A stretch of 64,000 bases of DNA. Source: Vandiemenella viatica (lineage: Eukaryota > Arthropoda > Insecta > Orthoptera > Morabidae). A model generated the notes under the pieces. That model did not search any database. It had not been told where the DNA came from and worked only from the letters and a program-made list of their open reading frames with translations. Where the stretch lies: the NCBI GenBank assembly GCA_031002005.1, contig JARYHS010008074.1, forward strand, positions 351,874,932 through 351,938,931, read 5' to 3'. Of the stretch, positions 42,870-53,938 are shown piece after piece. Both the position numbers and the translations under genes were made by a program. Numbering within the stretch: the first letter of the stretch is position 1; each line of letters starts with the position of its first letter.

Positions 42870-44432
42870 ACGTGGATTATGGGCGCTCCCTCAGGCTCGG
42901 TCCTCTGCCTTGTAGTTCCCTTAGTTGGCCGGCAGAGGTCGCGCTAAACCTAGCGAGCCCAGACAGCGTTTGCTCGACTCTAGTTCCCATGATCGGAAAG
43001 AGCCAGTATCTCGCTCTAGCCTGAGATAGGAGGTTAAGTGTGTCTACTAGCAGTCCTCGAAGATAATTCCTACACTGAAAGGATTCAGTTGACGAAAATT
43101 GATGGTTGCCGATAGAACTAGAACTAATGTTAAAAGCCTTGATTTAAATTAAAAAATCTCCGCAGTCTGTATGAGGAGAACGCATTTCATTCGCTTAACA
43201 GTGATTTGTCCTTCCAGCACCGTACCACCCTTTTGAAGCTAATTTATTAAAGAGCTTGTCTTCAAGATTTAGAATAATGGGCTCGAACTGTGATGCGGTT
43301 AGGACATTGTTAGCGACCTGCTTTGTTCGTATGAGTACACTCCGTGAAACATGAATTACATGTTAAAATGTTGGACCAGTCATGATAAAGGCTGAATACG
43401 ACGCAAATAGATATTCTGTCAGCAGGTCGCAAGACCACTAGAAAATACTTTTATCCTCAAAAATAAATACGTACTGTAAACTAAGTATGTATGCTATACA
43501 GTCAGCTTCATTCATTCAGTGTCACTTAGTATCTTCAACCATTCTGAGTAAGCCAACAGTGAACAGACACAGTTGCATTTTTCAAATAAATTTTCTTGGA
43601 CATGTTAAATTTTCCATCAGACCATTGGAACATCGTCCGCAGACCGTAGTTTCACTTGTCGTTGTAGAAAGTGAATTTCACCCCTTCTCAGCTGTATATA
43701 CTGGATATGCGGGTTCGATTCGCGTTCAACCCGTGCTTTTTGGTTTTTCCAAGGTTTCCTTAAACGACTCTAAGGAATATCGGGAAGATTTCTTCAAAAG
43801 GTCATTGCCCAGTTCCATCCGTTCCTTGCCCCTATCTTCTCTACGCTCTTATTTCCTCAATGTTCACTATCCTTAAATACCCAATCAAAAAAATGTATGT
43901 ATTAGGCAGAGTGGGGAGTGTATTTTGCAAGCTTAACCGAATTCCACGATTATTTTTGTCACTAAATAAAAAGTACATCGTTTAAATTCTGTAAATTATC
44001 TACTGGGTTCAGCAATGAGCTGCGATCAATTAATGAACATATTTTTACTTCAAAACAAATTATGCGAATCTTTTAACTTTATTCCTGCATTAGACATTAC
44101 TGATTATCAAATTGTCCATCGTATGGTGGCACTGAGGTAAATGCTAACAGAAAATACTCCATTCAGTAGAAAAATATGATGACATGAAACGAGATCAAAA
44201 ACGAAAAAAGTTTCGACAAATTTATTCAATCAGTAATTAATAAAAAAAAAACTAACTTAATCATCATGTCCCCCTGTTAAGTGCATATTTCATTAAAGTA
44301 AGCAAATTACGGACCGAACTGAATATGTTATATCCAAGGACTCAGGAGTTTTTCGGATATAAAAATGATACATTATTACAAGCGGAAAGTAATATTACTA
44401 ATAGTTTTTCTCTCGATGATCAGTCGACTCAC
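42870..44432. other. Lipase intron 3, copy B
   Basis: Non-coding sequence collinear with copy A. It includes the shared diverged SINE at 43680-43875 (B-box region GCGGGTTCGATTCGCGTTCA). No other feature was recognised. Confidence 0.5.
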
Positions 44433-44547
44433 CTGAAATTCCAGAATTCGACGGAGTTAGGATCCAGAGTGGTATGGTTTCTGGAATAGACATTGCCTCG
44501 GGAATTTCCAAGCCACACGTCATATCCAGCCTCGACGAGAAGAGGAG
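44433..44547 (-). CDS. Acid lipase, exon 3 (copy B)
   Basis: This 115-base exon has the same acceptor (CTGTTGCAG) and donor (CAG|GTGAGTC) as in copy A. The product has [15 protein letters not shown] and [11 protein letters not shown]. Only about three bases differ from copy A, including one that changes Ile to Leu near the start. It joins in phase to exon 2 (46587-46764) and to exon 4 (39849-40135). The joined order of oxyanion strand, Trp-Leu-Gly-Asn region and nucleophile elbow is that of the acid lipase family. Confidence 0.9.
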
Positions 44548-46586
44548 CTGCAACAGCAGGGGAACTTCTAAACTGAAACAACATCTCGTTCTGTTTCAAA
44601 ACAAAGGAAAAATAAGTAATCTACCTGCCAGAGTTGCTCAGTGGCACACTGGACCCAGGAGGTACAGTACACAGGATCTGGCACGAGCTCACCCCCTGAC
44701 TGCAGTGTTCAGGTGGTTTTTGCGGTCATCAAGCGGAATACCGGGATGGTTCCCATTCTCCGCCACATACGATACACATTACACAAAAGTACAATTATCA
44801 CGCATCGAACATGGTTACATATTTCACAGACAGATGGCAACACTTCACTGCCTCCATTAGTGCATAGTACGACCTGGCAGTAGGTTAAAACTCTTGGTGT
44901 CAGTAAGGGCATGCGGCCGTAAAATCAGAGCTACATATTGGACCATGCCAATGATGAGTATAAGACATCAAAGGCAGTAATTCATCTTCAGATTGCAATA
45001 CGAGTAAGCGTTGTAAAAGTGTTGAGGTAATAATTGTTGTCCAACCTTGAATTACTCCGTCAATAGTAGATGCCAAGTAAAAAAGTACCTGACATGATTA
45101 AAGCAAGTGCGATTTATAATAAGATCTAAAAAAACTGCGGAAAATTGGTAAACGAGAAATTAAAACTATAGATATCGTGAAAATCAAACCGATCAGTATT
45201 AAACTCAGCAAGAAAATTAACTCAATAAACGTACATAACTCTAGTTACGTTTGATAACTATCAGAGTGAGTCGAATACGATCTAAACATAATAAAATGAA
45301 AATGAGAAACGTAATTTCCACTACTAAAAAAAAAAAAAAAAAACATAAGTTATGAATCTCTGCTATCTTCCAACTTACACTTTACCTTCCGTTTCATTTC
45401 TGCTATTTGTTACAAGTAGAACAGATGGACAATACAGGATCTTTTTGAAAAGGTGAAGCTAACAACCAAGCTTCGTTTATCCCATCTATATTTTCATTTT
45501 TGGACTGAAAAATAGGAAAATTCTGAACACTTAATTCATGTAACTATTGTAACAGTCATTATAGACTCAAATCAAAATTCCTATAACTAGCCCTAACCAT
45601 GGGAACCATAATGTAGTGGACATTATTGTGTGGTGCTGAAAACATGTGCTGATGTTAATGTGAGTTAATTAGGTTAAGTTGACATGAGAGGGGCGGATTG
45701 CGCAGCCAGTAAAATTCCTGTCACCAGATCGTTACCACAACAAGAGCCAGTATATGTACGATGTTGAAAAAATATCACTCGTAAATGAGAATCTTAAACA
45801 GTTACATAGAAAAGTATTCATGTCAATCAAATAAAGAGAAAGAGGTCACAAAAAAAATTAATTGGCGATGGATAATTTGTATGATTCTTCTTAGACTGAA
45901 AACGTTAAATGTTAACAATGAAATGGTTTCGAAATTTTGTATAATATTGTATTCTTACAAAAGGAATTTAGAATAACGTTCGCCTGTCTGACAAACATAA
46001 CGTTGTTGAGACATCCGTTTCTCGTACAGATGAAAAAGTAAAATATTGTATCGTAATTTAACTTTTCATAAATGCAGAACTACTTATTTCTGGGGTCTGA
46101 AGTAGCCAATATTGACGCAGCCGTTGTGATTATACCAGCAAAATATAACAGAGTGTAGTTTACTAATAACAGCATACACAAGCTGAAGAGTCACGCGTAA
46201 AATAACTATATGGGAATAGACCTATTGTCTTTTAAAAAAATTAGGAAAATACCATTTTTTTTAATTTTTTTTTCTTTTTCGCCTCGGCAATGTCTGGGTT
46301 ATTAGAGGAGGGAAAGGACTTGGCCGAGGAACGGGAAGAAGTTCAGCCATGGTTTTCTGAAGAAGCCATCCCGTCATTCACCAGGGTTGACTTGGGGTTA
46401 ACGATGGAAATCTCAAATCCGGAAGTCCTAACGGGGAACCGAACCCGCGTCCTTCCTAATGCGAAGCCAGAGCGTTACCTCTCACTAATAATAATGCTCA
46501 GTGGGAATACCTGATGGAAATCTTTCTAAACAGTTACCCTGGGACCGTTGTTTTTCACCTTTTGGGTCGGTGGCAGTTTTAGATAC
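44548..46586. other. Lipase intron 2, copy B (uninterrupted site for the gypsy element)
   Basis: A SINE-like sequence lies at 44628-44775 (GTTGCTCAGTGGCACACTGG; ATACCGGGATGGTTCCCATT). At 45420-45445 the sequence AGTAGAACAGATGGACAATACAGG runs straight across the point where copy A holds the 6.7-kb gypsy element. A family-1 SINE on the minus strand lies at 46275-46490. A poly-A run occurs at about 45327-45343. No coding feature was recognised. Confidence 0.6.
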
Positions 46587-46764
46587 CTAGAGAGTGGTCT
46601 TTCCCGAGCAGCAGCCAGTCGTCGGACGATGAGAGTAGGCCGTGCTGGAGCAGGACTGGCGGACCCTCGCCCCCGACCATGCGGAAAATCCTCAGGATGT
46701 AGCCGTCCTCAGTGGTCACCACGTGCTCCTCCACCTGGTAGCCGCTCCGAGCGGCCAACCCCCG
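46587..46764 (-). CDS. Acid lipase, exon 2 (copy B)
   Basis: This 178-base exon lies between the acceptor TTGTTGCAG and the donor CTAG|GTATCT. It encodes GYQVEEHVVTTEDGYILRIF and PPVLLQHGLLSSSDDWLLLG, with the family N-terminal signature and the oxyanion-hole HGLL. It starts in phase 0 from exon 1 (59583-59782) and passes one base to exon 3. Compared with copy A the protein has only conservative changes (Val to Ile, Glu to Asp), and the donor is GTATCT instead of the better GTATGT. Confidence 0.9.
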
Positions 46765-47201
46765 CTGCAACAACGCAGACACAGCCACACTCCTAAACTC
46801 ATTTCATTTTTATAAGTTCCGCTAACGAGACATAGTCCTAACTCACATTTTAATTCACAACACTACCTTGAGACACTCCTCTCTCATTCACAATACAACA
46901 ACACTCTATACTGAACACGCACACCATCAAAAATCATATACACCAGCGTTTCTCAACCTATGGTCCGCGATGATCGTTTAGGTAGTCAGCAGGCAGGATA
47001 CTATAAATTTAGATACCGTATTCGTACTGTATAAAGCTGTAAGCGAGTGTAAACTATTAGCTTAACTTTCTAAAAGCCACGAATATACAACGACGGGGAA
47101 AAATCTGGTATTTCCAGGATGAGGATAGGACAGTATTGTTCCTACAATAGTGTATTCATTTCCAGTTGGCATCAAAATAACACCGTTCGTCTAAGGAGCA
47201 A

Positions 47202-47450
47202 ACCGAGCGTGGTGGTGTAACGGATAGCGTTCTGGCCTCGCATTCGGGAGGACGGTGGTTCGAATCCCCGTCCGGGCATCCAGATTTGGGTTTTCCATGG
47301 TTTCCCCAAATCACTCCAGGTGAATGCCGGGATGCTTCCTTCAAAAGGCCATGACCGAATTCCTTCCCATTCCTTGCCCCCATCCTTTCCCGTCTCTAAA
47401 GACCACGTTGTTAAAAAGGGACGTTAAACTGTTAAAAAAAAAAAAAAAAA
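47202..47450 (+). repeat. Complete family-1 SINE inserted in copy B only
   Basis: The head ACCGAGCGTGGTGGTGTAAC begins the tRNA-like part, with B box GGTTCGAATCC. It is followed by the body (CCATGGTTTCCCC, AAAGGCCATGACCGAATTCC) and a poly-A tail of about 19 bases after GGGACGTTAAACTGTT. AAGGAGCAA precedes it (47193-47201) and is repeated after the tail (47451-47459). Copy A has the empty site near 21930 (AAGGAACAAGTAAATGG). This is the best template for the family in the window and shows it was active after the duplication. Confidence 0.92.
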
Positions 47451-47689
47451 AAGGAGCAAGTAAATGGCCGTTTTCCAGTGGATGTATAGTATATGTAAAG
47501 TACTGCGGTTCATGTCACTGTGGATTTGGTAACCTAAGAGTGGTGAAGTAAAAATAAATAAAAGATGTTTGGTCTACTGTAATTTATTTTATTTTGTGCA
47601 TGTAGGTCATTGGTATAGTGTAGCATCCAGCCAACAGTAATATTATAATTCATTTGGTTAATAGGTATTGAGAGCCTGGTCAATCATCA

Positions 47690-48490
47690 TCATCATCCAC
47701 AACAGTTTCCAGCCTCTGGCCGGGTCTGCTTCATGCACAAGCATCTCCATTTCCTTCTTTCATCTGACCACTTCTCTGTCACCACCTTGTTCCAGTCCTC
47801 TCCTCTCATCCGTGTACACTCCTCCACTCCTTTCAGCCATTTATCTCTTGATCTTTCTCTGGGTCGTTTACCATGCATCTTAATTTCGTGGATTTTTCTT
47901 CGGATTCTCTGAACCTCCATTCTCTTTACATGTCCATACCATCTCAGTCTGGTCTTCTCTACCCATTCCTGTATGGGTTGCTCTTTTACGGTGCATCTAA
48001 TTACTTCATTTCTTATTTTGTCCATTTTAGTAACTGCCATTCTACCTCTTAAAAACTTCATTCTGCTTGCTTGTACTCTGCTGATGCCCCGCTTCTACAT
48101 TGTCCATGTTTCAGCAGCATAAGTCAAAATAGGCACATAGTATGTGTGATAGATTACTATATTGCTTCTTTGTGATACATCTTCATTCCATATCAGGCTC
48201 TTTAGAAACGCCTCTGCTTGTCTTCCTCTTTCACTTATCTCGCCATCATTTCCTCCACATTCCTCTAATACACTCCCAAAGTACTTCAACCTGGTTACCT
48301 TCTTTACTTGTTCACCTGCCATCACAATTCCCTGGGTCATCCTATTCTTCTTTCTTGTTGTTACCATGTACTCACATTTCTTTATATTAAATTTCAGGCC
48401 ACATTCCTCCCCACTGTCTGTCCATATATCCAACTGCCGCTGCACTTCCTCTTCATCACCTCCCTTTATCACATCATACCACATGGATTG
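47690..48490 (-). mobile_element. RTE-like LINE reverse transcriptase C-terminal fragment (copy B)
   Basis: The frames 48484-48095 (DEEEVQRQLDIWTDSGEECG, LKFNIKKCEYMV, VTRLKYFGSVLEECGGNDGE, YYVPILTYAAETWTM) and 48061-47693 (KIRNEVIRCTVKEQPIQEWV, RLRWYGHVKRMEVQRI) are the thumb and C-terminal parts of a non-LTR reverse transcriptase. A single break near 48095 separates them, so this copy is better preserved than the one in copy A. The catalytic YADD region is missing. Confidence 0.8.
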
Positions 48491-50209
48491 TATTTTAGAT
48501 TTTAGGGTTTTATTGGTTATATTTTTCCAACTGTGCTCCGAGTGTGCTGCGGCTTTTTTCTTTCGATTTTGTTTCTGTGATTTGATATGCTAATTATTTT
48601 ATAGAGATCCTTGGTTGTCTTGTTACGAATAGTGCACCCTTTGGTTTTTGCGTAAGTGTTTTCGAGGTGAAATTATCTCAATAGGGGCAGAGTGAATCTT
48701 AACGAAGCCATGGTAAGTACGTGGTATTTCTTCAATGCTTGGTTTGGTTTCGTTGATCATGTAACTTGTTCGGCCCTTCGAATCACTTATTGCTGTTGTT
48801 ATAGTTCTTTTGATAAATAAGGCGCAGTATCTTTCCATCAGTTATCATTCCCATTCCTCCTTAATTTAGGGAGAGGGTCATCGCTTTAAACGCTACTTTT
48901 CTGCTGGCAAAGCAGATTCTTTATTCTATTTGAAATTGGGTTGGGGATATGTTGTACTTGACCCACTCATTTTACTCAGTATAGATTCTTCTGCACCTTA
49001 TGCTGTCTGTATTGTATTTAAGTTTTTGTCACAGTACATATTTGTAATTGCAATGGTTTTATTAATGTTATCAGCCAGTTTTTGTATATTGTTTCGAGAC
49101 TGTTCTTTTGAAAAATAATTTCTTGATGTCCTTTGTACTTGCTTATACCAGTGTCCAGTACACCAATGATCAGATTGATTTCATACTTATTGGAAGTAGT
49201 ACTTTTTCTTTTATTGTGGCACCTGTATCATTGGTAAATGTTGTGACGATTTTTGTCATTGTTTGGATGTTTTCCGCTGAGGTTTAGGGTTGGCATACGT
49301 CGTCTTTGTATGCCCTGCAAGTAAATTTGAACCCGTTCATATTTATGCCTGTTAAATTCTCGAGACTTTCCTGGAGGAGTGGTTCCGTTGAAATTTTGTA
49401 TAACATTATGAATAGTGGGCATCATTACCTTAACCATCATTCTGTCTTGACAGGTGCTGATTGATGTCCATTTAGAAGAAATTTAGTGTTAGTAATTGAA
49501 TCATTTTTCTGTATTACTTACACAAATGGGCTTTTATGTGCTATGGCTGTTAAAAGGTAGTTATGCTCAATTCGATCGAATGATTTTTCAAAAGTCATGA
49601 AATAAACCTGCGTCTAAAATTAAGCAACAAACAGCTATTTATCTGTCCTGTGTCTAATTCACTATATAATCCTACAAACTGTCAATAAATTTCCGTACAA
49701 TCGTGCTCTGTACGGAAGATGGCATTCCGGTCATCCTACAACTATGCCAACGATGACGTCAGGGCATCTATCAAACGAGGTAGTGTTTGCTGGGTAGTCC
49801 CACACCCACAATCGCTGTGTACACATTCACAAACGGCTCAGTATGGCCAGGGCCCGCTCTAGCGGTATTGCCGCCCCGGACAAACAGACAAATTGCCGCC
49901 CCTTAAGATTATGTAGAATTACAATATATATTTCTTTAAAAAAATAATTAATTTTTAATCGAATAAAATATTTAATTTTAATAAAATCATATGTTAATAA
50001 ATAAACTTATTTAATTTTGATCTAGTGGCACAAAATAGAGAAATTAATTATGAAATATCTTTACGTAGCCACAAATTAACCATATTTTTACGTTTGTAAA
50101 TGCTATTACAGATGGATATTATCACACAAACAATCTAAATGCCATTATTTTGAAAATAAAACAAAATTACATCAAATACGCTAAAATCACAAAAAAACTT
50201 TTTTTCTTA

Positions 50210-51831
50210 CTTTCAGGTTGCGAATTTTTTATTACATCATAAAATTTACTTCATCAGCAATTTCATACTCAATTGCCAAAATGGCTAAATCATTAAATTA
50301 TCAATTTCTTGGTTTTCGTAAATGCTTAGCAAGGCGTTGTATACATCTCCCAAATGAAATTTTTAAGGTTTTAATGCCTCTATCCTCTCTATCCTACTCT
50401 CCCATCTAGTGTCACTCCATGTTTTCAAAGTTGAACCCTGAACATGCTTTAATAGCATTGCCCATCGAAAAGTAGATGCCAAAAAGAATAAATATATTTT
50501 TTGGACCATGTTGAAGAAATTAGCGGCTTCCAAGGATGCTTTTGCCATTAATAACAAGATTGAGAGAATGGCTACTACACGGAACATTGAATGCTCGCGA
50601 ATTATATTGTTTAATTCTAAATTGCACTCCTGCTTTATTGAACCTCATTTTGGACCCGTTGTCAGTCCCTGTCCTCTGATATCCTGCAAATTTAAACACA
50701 AGTCATTAAGTTCTCCAACTATAATGTCAGACATTTGTTTTACTGTGAATCTTCTGACTGGTAAGAAGCCTTAAAAGCTTTCATTAATTTTAATCTCAAC
50801 ATCAGGATTAAATTTATTGGTTGAAACATATCTGATTACAAGAGTAATTTTCTGAATCTTACTAAAGTCAGGAGTACAGTTTAAAATTATGGAAAAATAT
50901 TTGAATTTTTTTTATTTCCTTAATAACATGAGACTTTACACTTTGATGCAGCAGATCTACTATCCCGGTTTGCATATTTTCCACAAGACATTGAGCTTTA
51001 GTCTCTACTTTTTAGAGCATTCAACGGACGTGCTCTTCCATAATGGGATCGTATTCAGACAGTAACTCAACTATTTTTCAGCAATTACCGGTATTATGCT
51101 CAAACAACTAGTCGCTTATACCTTGAAAAACCAGTCAACTTTTACCAAGCATTTTGGTAATTGCAACGATTCTTAGAAGCACCTCATTCCAATGATTTAT
51201 TTCGGCATTAATAACTCTTTGAGTGGCAGCATGTACAGTTTTACAACAATTTAATCTTTTTTGCCTGAGTATGATTTTTCGAAATTTCATGCTCTTTTTA
51301 AGTTTCGTCGAGGTGCTTCCAATTTTTAAAACCCTCCTTTGAGAGAGAACTAACTAAACAACTGAAAATTTTGCAACAGAAGCAGTAAACGCAGTAGCTA
51401 ATCTCGGAATATTTGCTCTGCGTTGCTAAAAATTCGTGCATAATATTCTGCGCTAAAACGTCGATCTGTGTCATTGGAAGGAAATGTGTAATTATGCAAT
51501 AGTTTAGGAGGACCTTGCCTTACTAAAAGGCTTCTTACGGCGTCTCATAAAATTTTTGGCCACAAAGTTTTAGAACGCCTTCTGTGAGTCTCACGTTGGC
51601 GTCAGTTCCAGTTGGTTTACAAACTTCGTTCATTTGTTCGCTATTATTCTCTGATGATTCTATACTTCATTCGTATCCCGACCTGATATTGGATTCTAAG
51701 ATTTGTTTTGGTAAAACCCTGAATACAGTAAATTTTTTTAACGCGCCAGTTTGATTCTGCCTTTACGCTTCCTTTACCAAACTTCTTTTTTTGTACTGGT
51801 AACCAGAAAGTTTTCTTTGACCGTCAGACAT
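50210..51831 (-). pseudogene. hAT transposase remnant (ZMYM1-like type)
   Basis: On the minus strand the frame begins at an ATG at 51831 with MSDGQRKLSGYQYKKRSLVK, a start typical of hAT transposases related to zinc finger MYM-type protein 1. Near 51050 there is LSEYDPIMEEHVR, a conserved RNase H-fold segment. At 50587-50363 come FFNMVQKIYLFFLAST and LKTWSDTRWESRIERIEAL. Near 50240-50310 the hATC dimerisation segment NDLAILAIEYEIADEVNF appears. Many stops and frameshifts separate these pieces, and the span of 1.6 kb is shorter than the usual gene of more than 2 kb, so internal sequence has been lost. The protein would have cut and joined element ends. Confidence 0.85.
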
Positions 51832-52491
51832 TTTGAAAGAGGCACACACGTAACTCAAACAATGTACACTATAAAATAATATAAAAAGTAAATATTTATC
51901 CTTGCTCTAAATAAGCTAAAACCAGAACTAAGATAAATTATTCTCAGTCGATATAAAAAAATATTTATGCACAACACAAAATATTTTTCATACCCTGTGA
52001 ACATAAAGAAAGTCTAGTGTTACTACACAGTCAAAGCTTATTCGCGGATGATTCTATCCGTAAATTTGCTGCAAATACAAAAACCGTGTATACAGAATGG
52101 CAATTTCTATAGGCTTGAACGGAATAGGTTCCAAGTTGACAGACAAAAAAATGATGTTGTGGAGTGATTGTCGCGCAATGCACTTATTAAACCAACTGAC
52201 AAAGTTATTCACATTCACTAAAATAGTTAATGAATTTCTTTTTGTTGAGACGATTTACAAATGCAGCAATTGGAGTATCTGTAAACCGCATTCGTATATA
52301 TAATAAACATCATGGATTATTATATGTTAGCAGTTAGCATTCGAAATTAAATATACTAATGGTATGTGAAGTAACTAATCGGTAATCAGCAGCTGGTAAT
52401 ATTATTTATTTATTAATGATTGTAAGTACTGTTCCGCGCCCACTAAACTACAGTATTTTCACAAGCGATGAAAGCTAGCGTATGTGGTTCA

Positions 52492-52739
52492 AGTTTACGT
52501 CGTGATACACGACGATGATAATTTAGGATAAAATTGATTGTATCAATGCGCGTGTGATTGAGGCTTTGAATTTGTAGCGCCAATATTAGCGGAGATTGTG
52601 GTTAGGTTGAGATTCAGCCTGCACCAATATGAAAACTGAAACTTTTTGTCACAGCCAATGGCACGAGGAATTTAGTTACGAGAAACAAAATTCATGAGCA
52701 CTATGTCACGTTGTGATGTCATGTATCGCGACGTAAACT
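52492..52739. mobile_element. MITE-like element, first copy, inside the hAT
   Basis: The 248-base unit has inverted ends AGTTTACGTCG ... CGACGTAAACT, with TGATACACGACG on the left and ATGTATCGCG on the right extending the pairing. It is followed by ACTCCCG, as is the second copy. It has no coding capacity. Confidence 0.75.
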
Positions 52740-53067
52740 ACTCCCGCGTATGTAATTTAACCCAACCAACTAAAACACTTACAATGCCTGTATCTAATTT
52801 GTACAACAAATCTGTTAGGCTCGGATTATGAGAAGAAATTATTATGCAAATTATTCCACTTCGATTTCCAATAACTAAGACCGTATTGATCTGGTTCATC
52901 AATTCAATAAAATAAATACTCAGCATCTTCCGCCAAGCACTATCGATTCCATGTATTAGAGCCTAGCTGCAATTGCGAAAAACACACCTTTTCACCGCGT
53001 CTAGTAACTTGTGGGCAGTATAACGTCGGAATCAGTGCAGGTAGCCGAGGGCAGGTGTAACGGTCCA

Positions 53068-53307
53068 AGTTTACGTCGCGATACACGACATCACTAACTT
53101 AAGATACAATGATTGTATCAATGCGCGTGTGATTAAGGCTTTGATTTTGTAGCGATAATATTAATGGAGATTGTGGTTAGGTTGAAATTCGGCCTGGACC
53201 AGAATGAAAAAACTTTGTCACAGCAAAAGGAACGCGGAATTTAGTTATTTAAACAACTTTCATAAGCACTATGTCACGCAGTGACGTCATGTATCGCGAC
53301 GTAAACT
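53068..53307. mobile_element. MITE-like element, second copy, inside the hAT
   Basis: This 240-base unit is in the same orientation as 52492-52739 and shares AATGCGCGTGTGATT, GGAGATTGTGGTTAGGTTGA and CATAAGCACTATGTCACG-type words. Its inverted ends are longer and better kept (GTTTACGTCGCGATACACGA against TCATGTATCGCGACGTAAAC). The two copies lie 328 bases apart, which suggests either preference for nearby insertion or a tandem duplication that included the flanks. Confidence 0.75.
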
Positions 53308-53938
53308 ACTCCCGGTGTAACAGCCCCCACCTACTGGGCTTCTGTTGTGTGCTTTTGTCGTTGTGCGCCTATGTCGTATATCCAACTAGATAACAGTTTA
53401 ATCATAGATGTACTTACCTTTAGAAATTATGAAATCCTGAAGTAAATTTTATGAACTACCACTTATCACTAATAACGTAATAATAAGACTAATGCTGTTG
53501 TGTAATGAAACCACTTTTTGTAATTAGCAATAATAAGCAAATTGAGACAACAACGCGTTCTACTCGCGTGCAAAGGCGCAATTCACACAGAAGAGACGTG
53601 GCGCGGACTTCGGGCTGAGACATGGCGCGTACGCTGCGCATTTTGAAGTTGCTCCTATGACGGAATTCACACAGAGGCGGCGAGGCAACGACGCGCCCCT
53701 TTGAGGTCCGCTCCCCGTCTCTTCGAAGTCTCTAGGGGCGTACCCAAATAGCTAAGAACTGTAAGTTTTTAACGAACGAAAAAATCGATATGTGGATTTT
53801 TTTTATTAATTGGGTATTTAACCCATTAATATTATTAATATTTTTCTCACACTTACAGCCGAAATGGCGCCCCTAAATTTTAGCGCCCCGGGCAAATGCC
53901 CGGTTTGCCCCCCCCCCCCCCTAGAGCGGGCCCTGAGT

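Larger units (their letters stand above)
49848..53935 (-). mobile_element. hAT-superfamily element, 4088 bp, copy B only
   Basis: The ends are perfect 15-base inverted repeats, CAGGGCCCGCTCTAG at 49848 and CTAGAGCGGGCCCTG ending at 53935. An 8-base target duplication AGTATGGC lies on both sides (49840-49847 and 53936-53943). Copy A has the single AGTATGGC at 24753-24760. CAGGG termini and 8-base duplications are hAT hallmarks, and the remains of a hAT transposase lie on the minus strand at about 50210-51831. A run of 14 C (53908-53921) sits inside the right end. The rest of the interior is AT-rich and contains two related MITE-like elements. Confidence 0.95.

Noticed and set aside
47202..47290. 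Possible tRNA gene
   Set aside because: A and B boxes are present, but the sequence continues as a SINE body with a poly-A tail and target duplication. The same applies to the tRNA-like heads at 30685, 54733, 61025 and 62160.
53908..53921. Run of 14 C as a regulatory site
   Set aside because: It is a homopolymer within the hAT terminus, likely variable in length, with no further signal.
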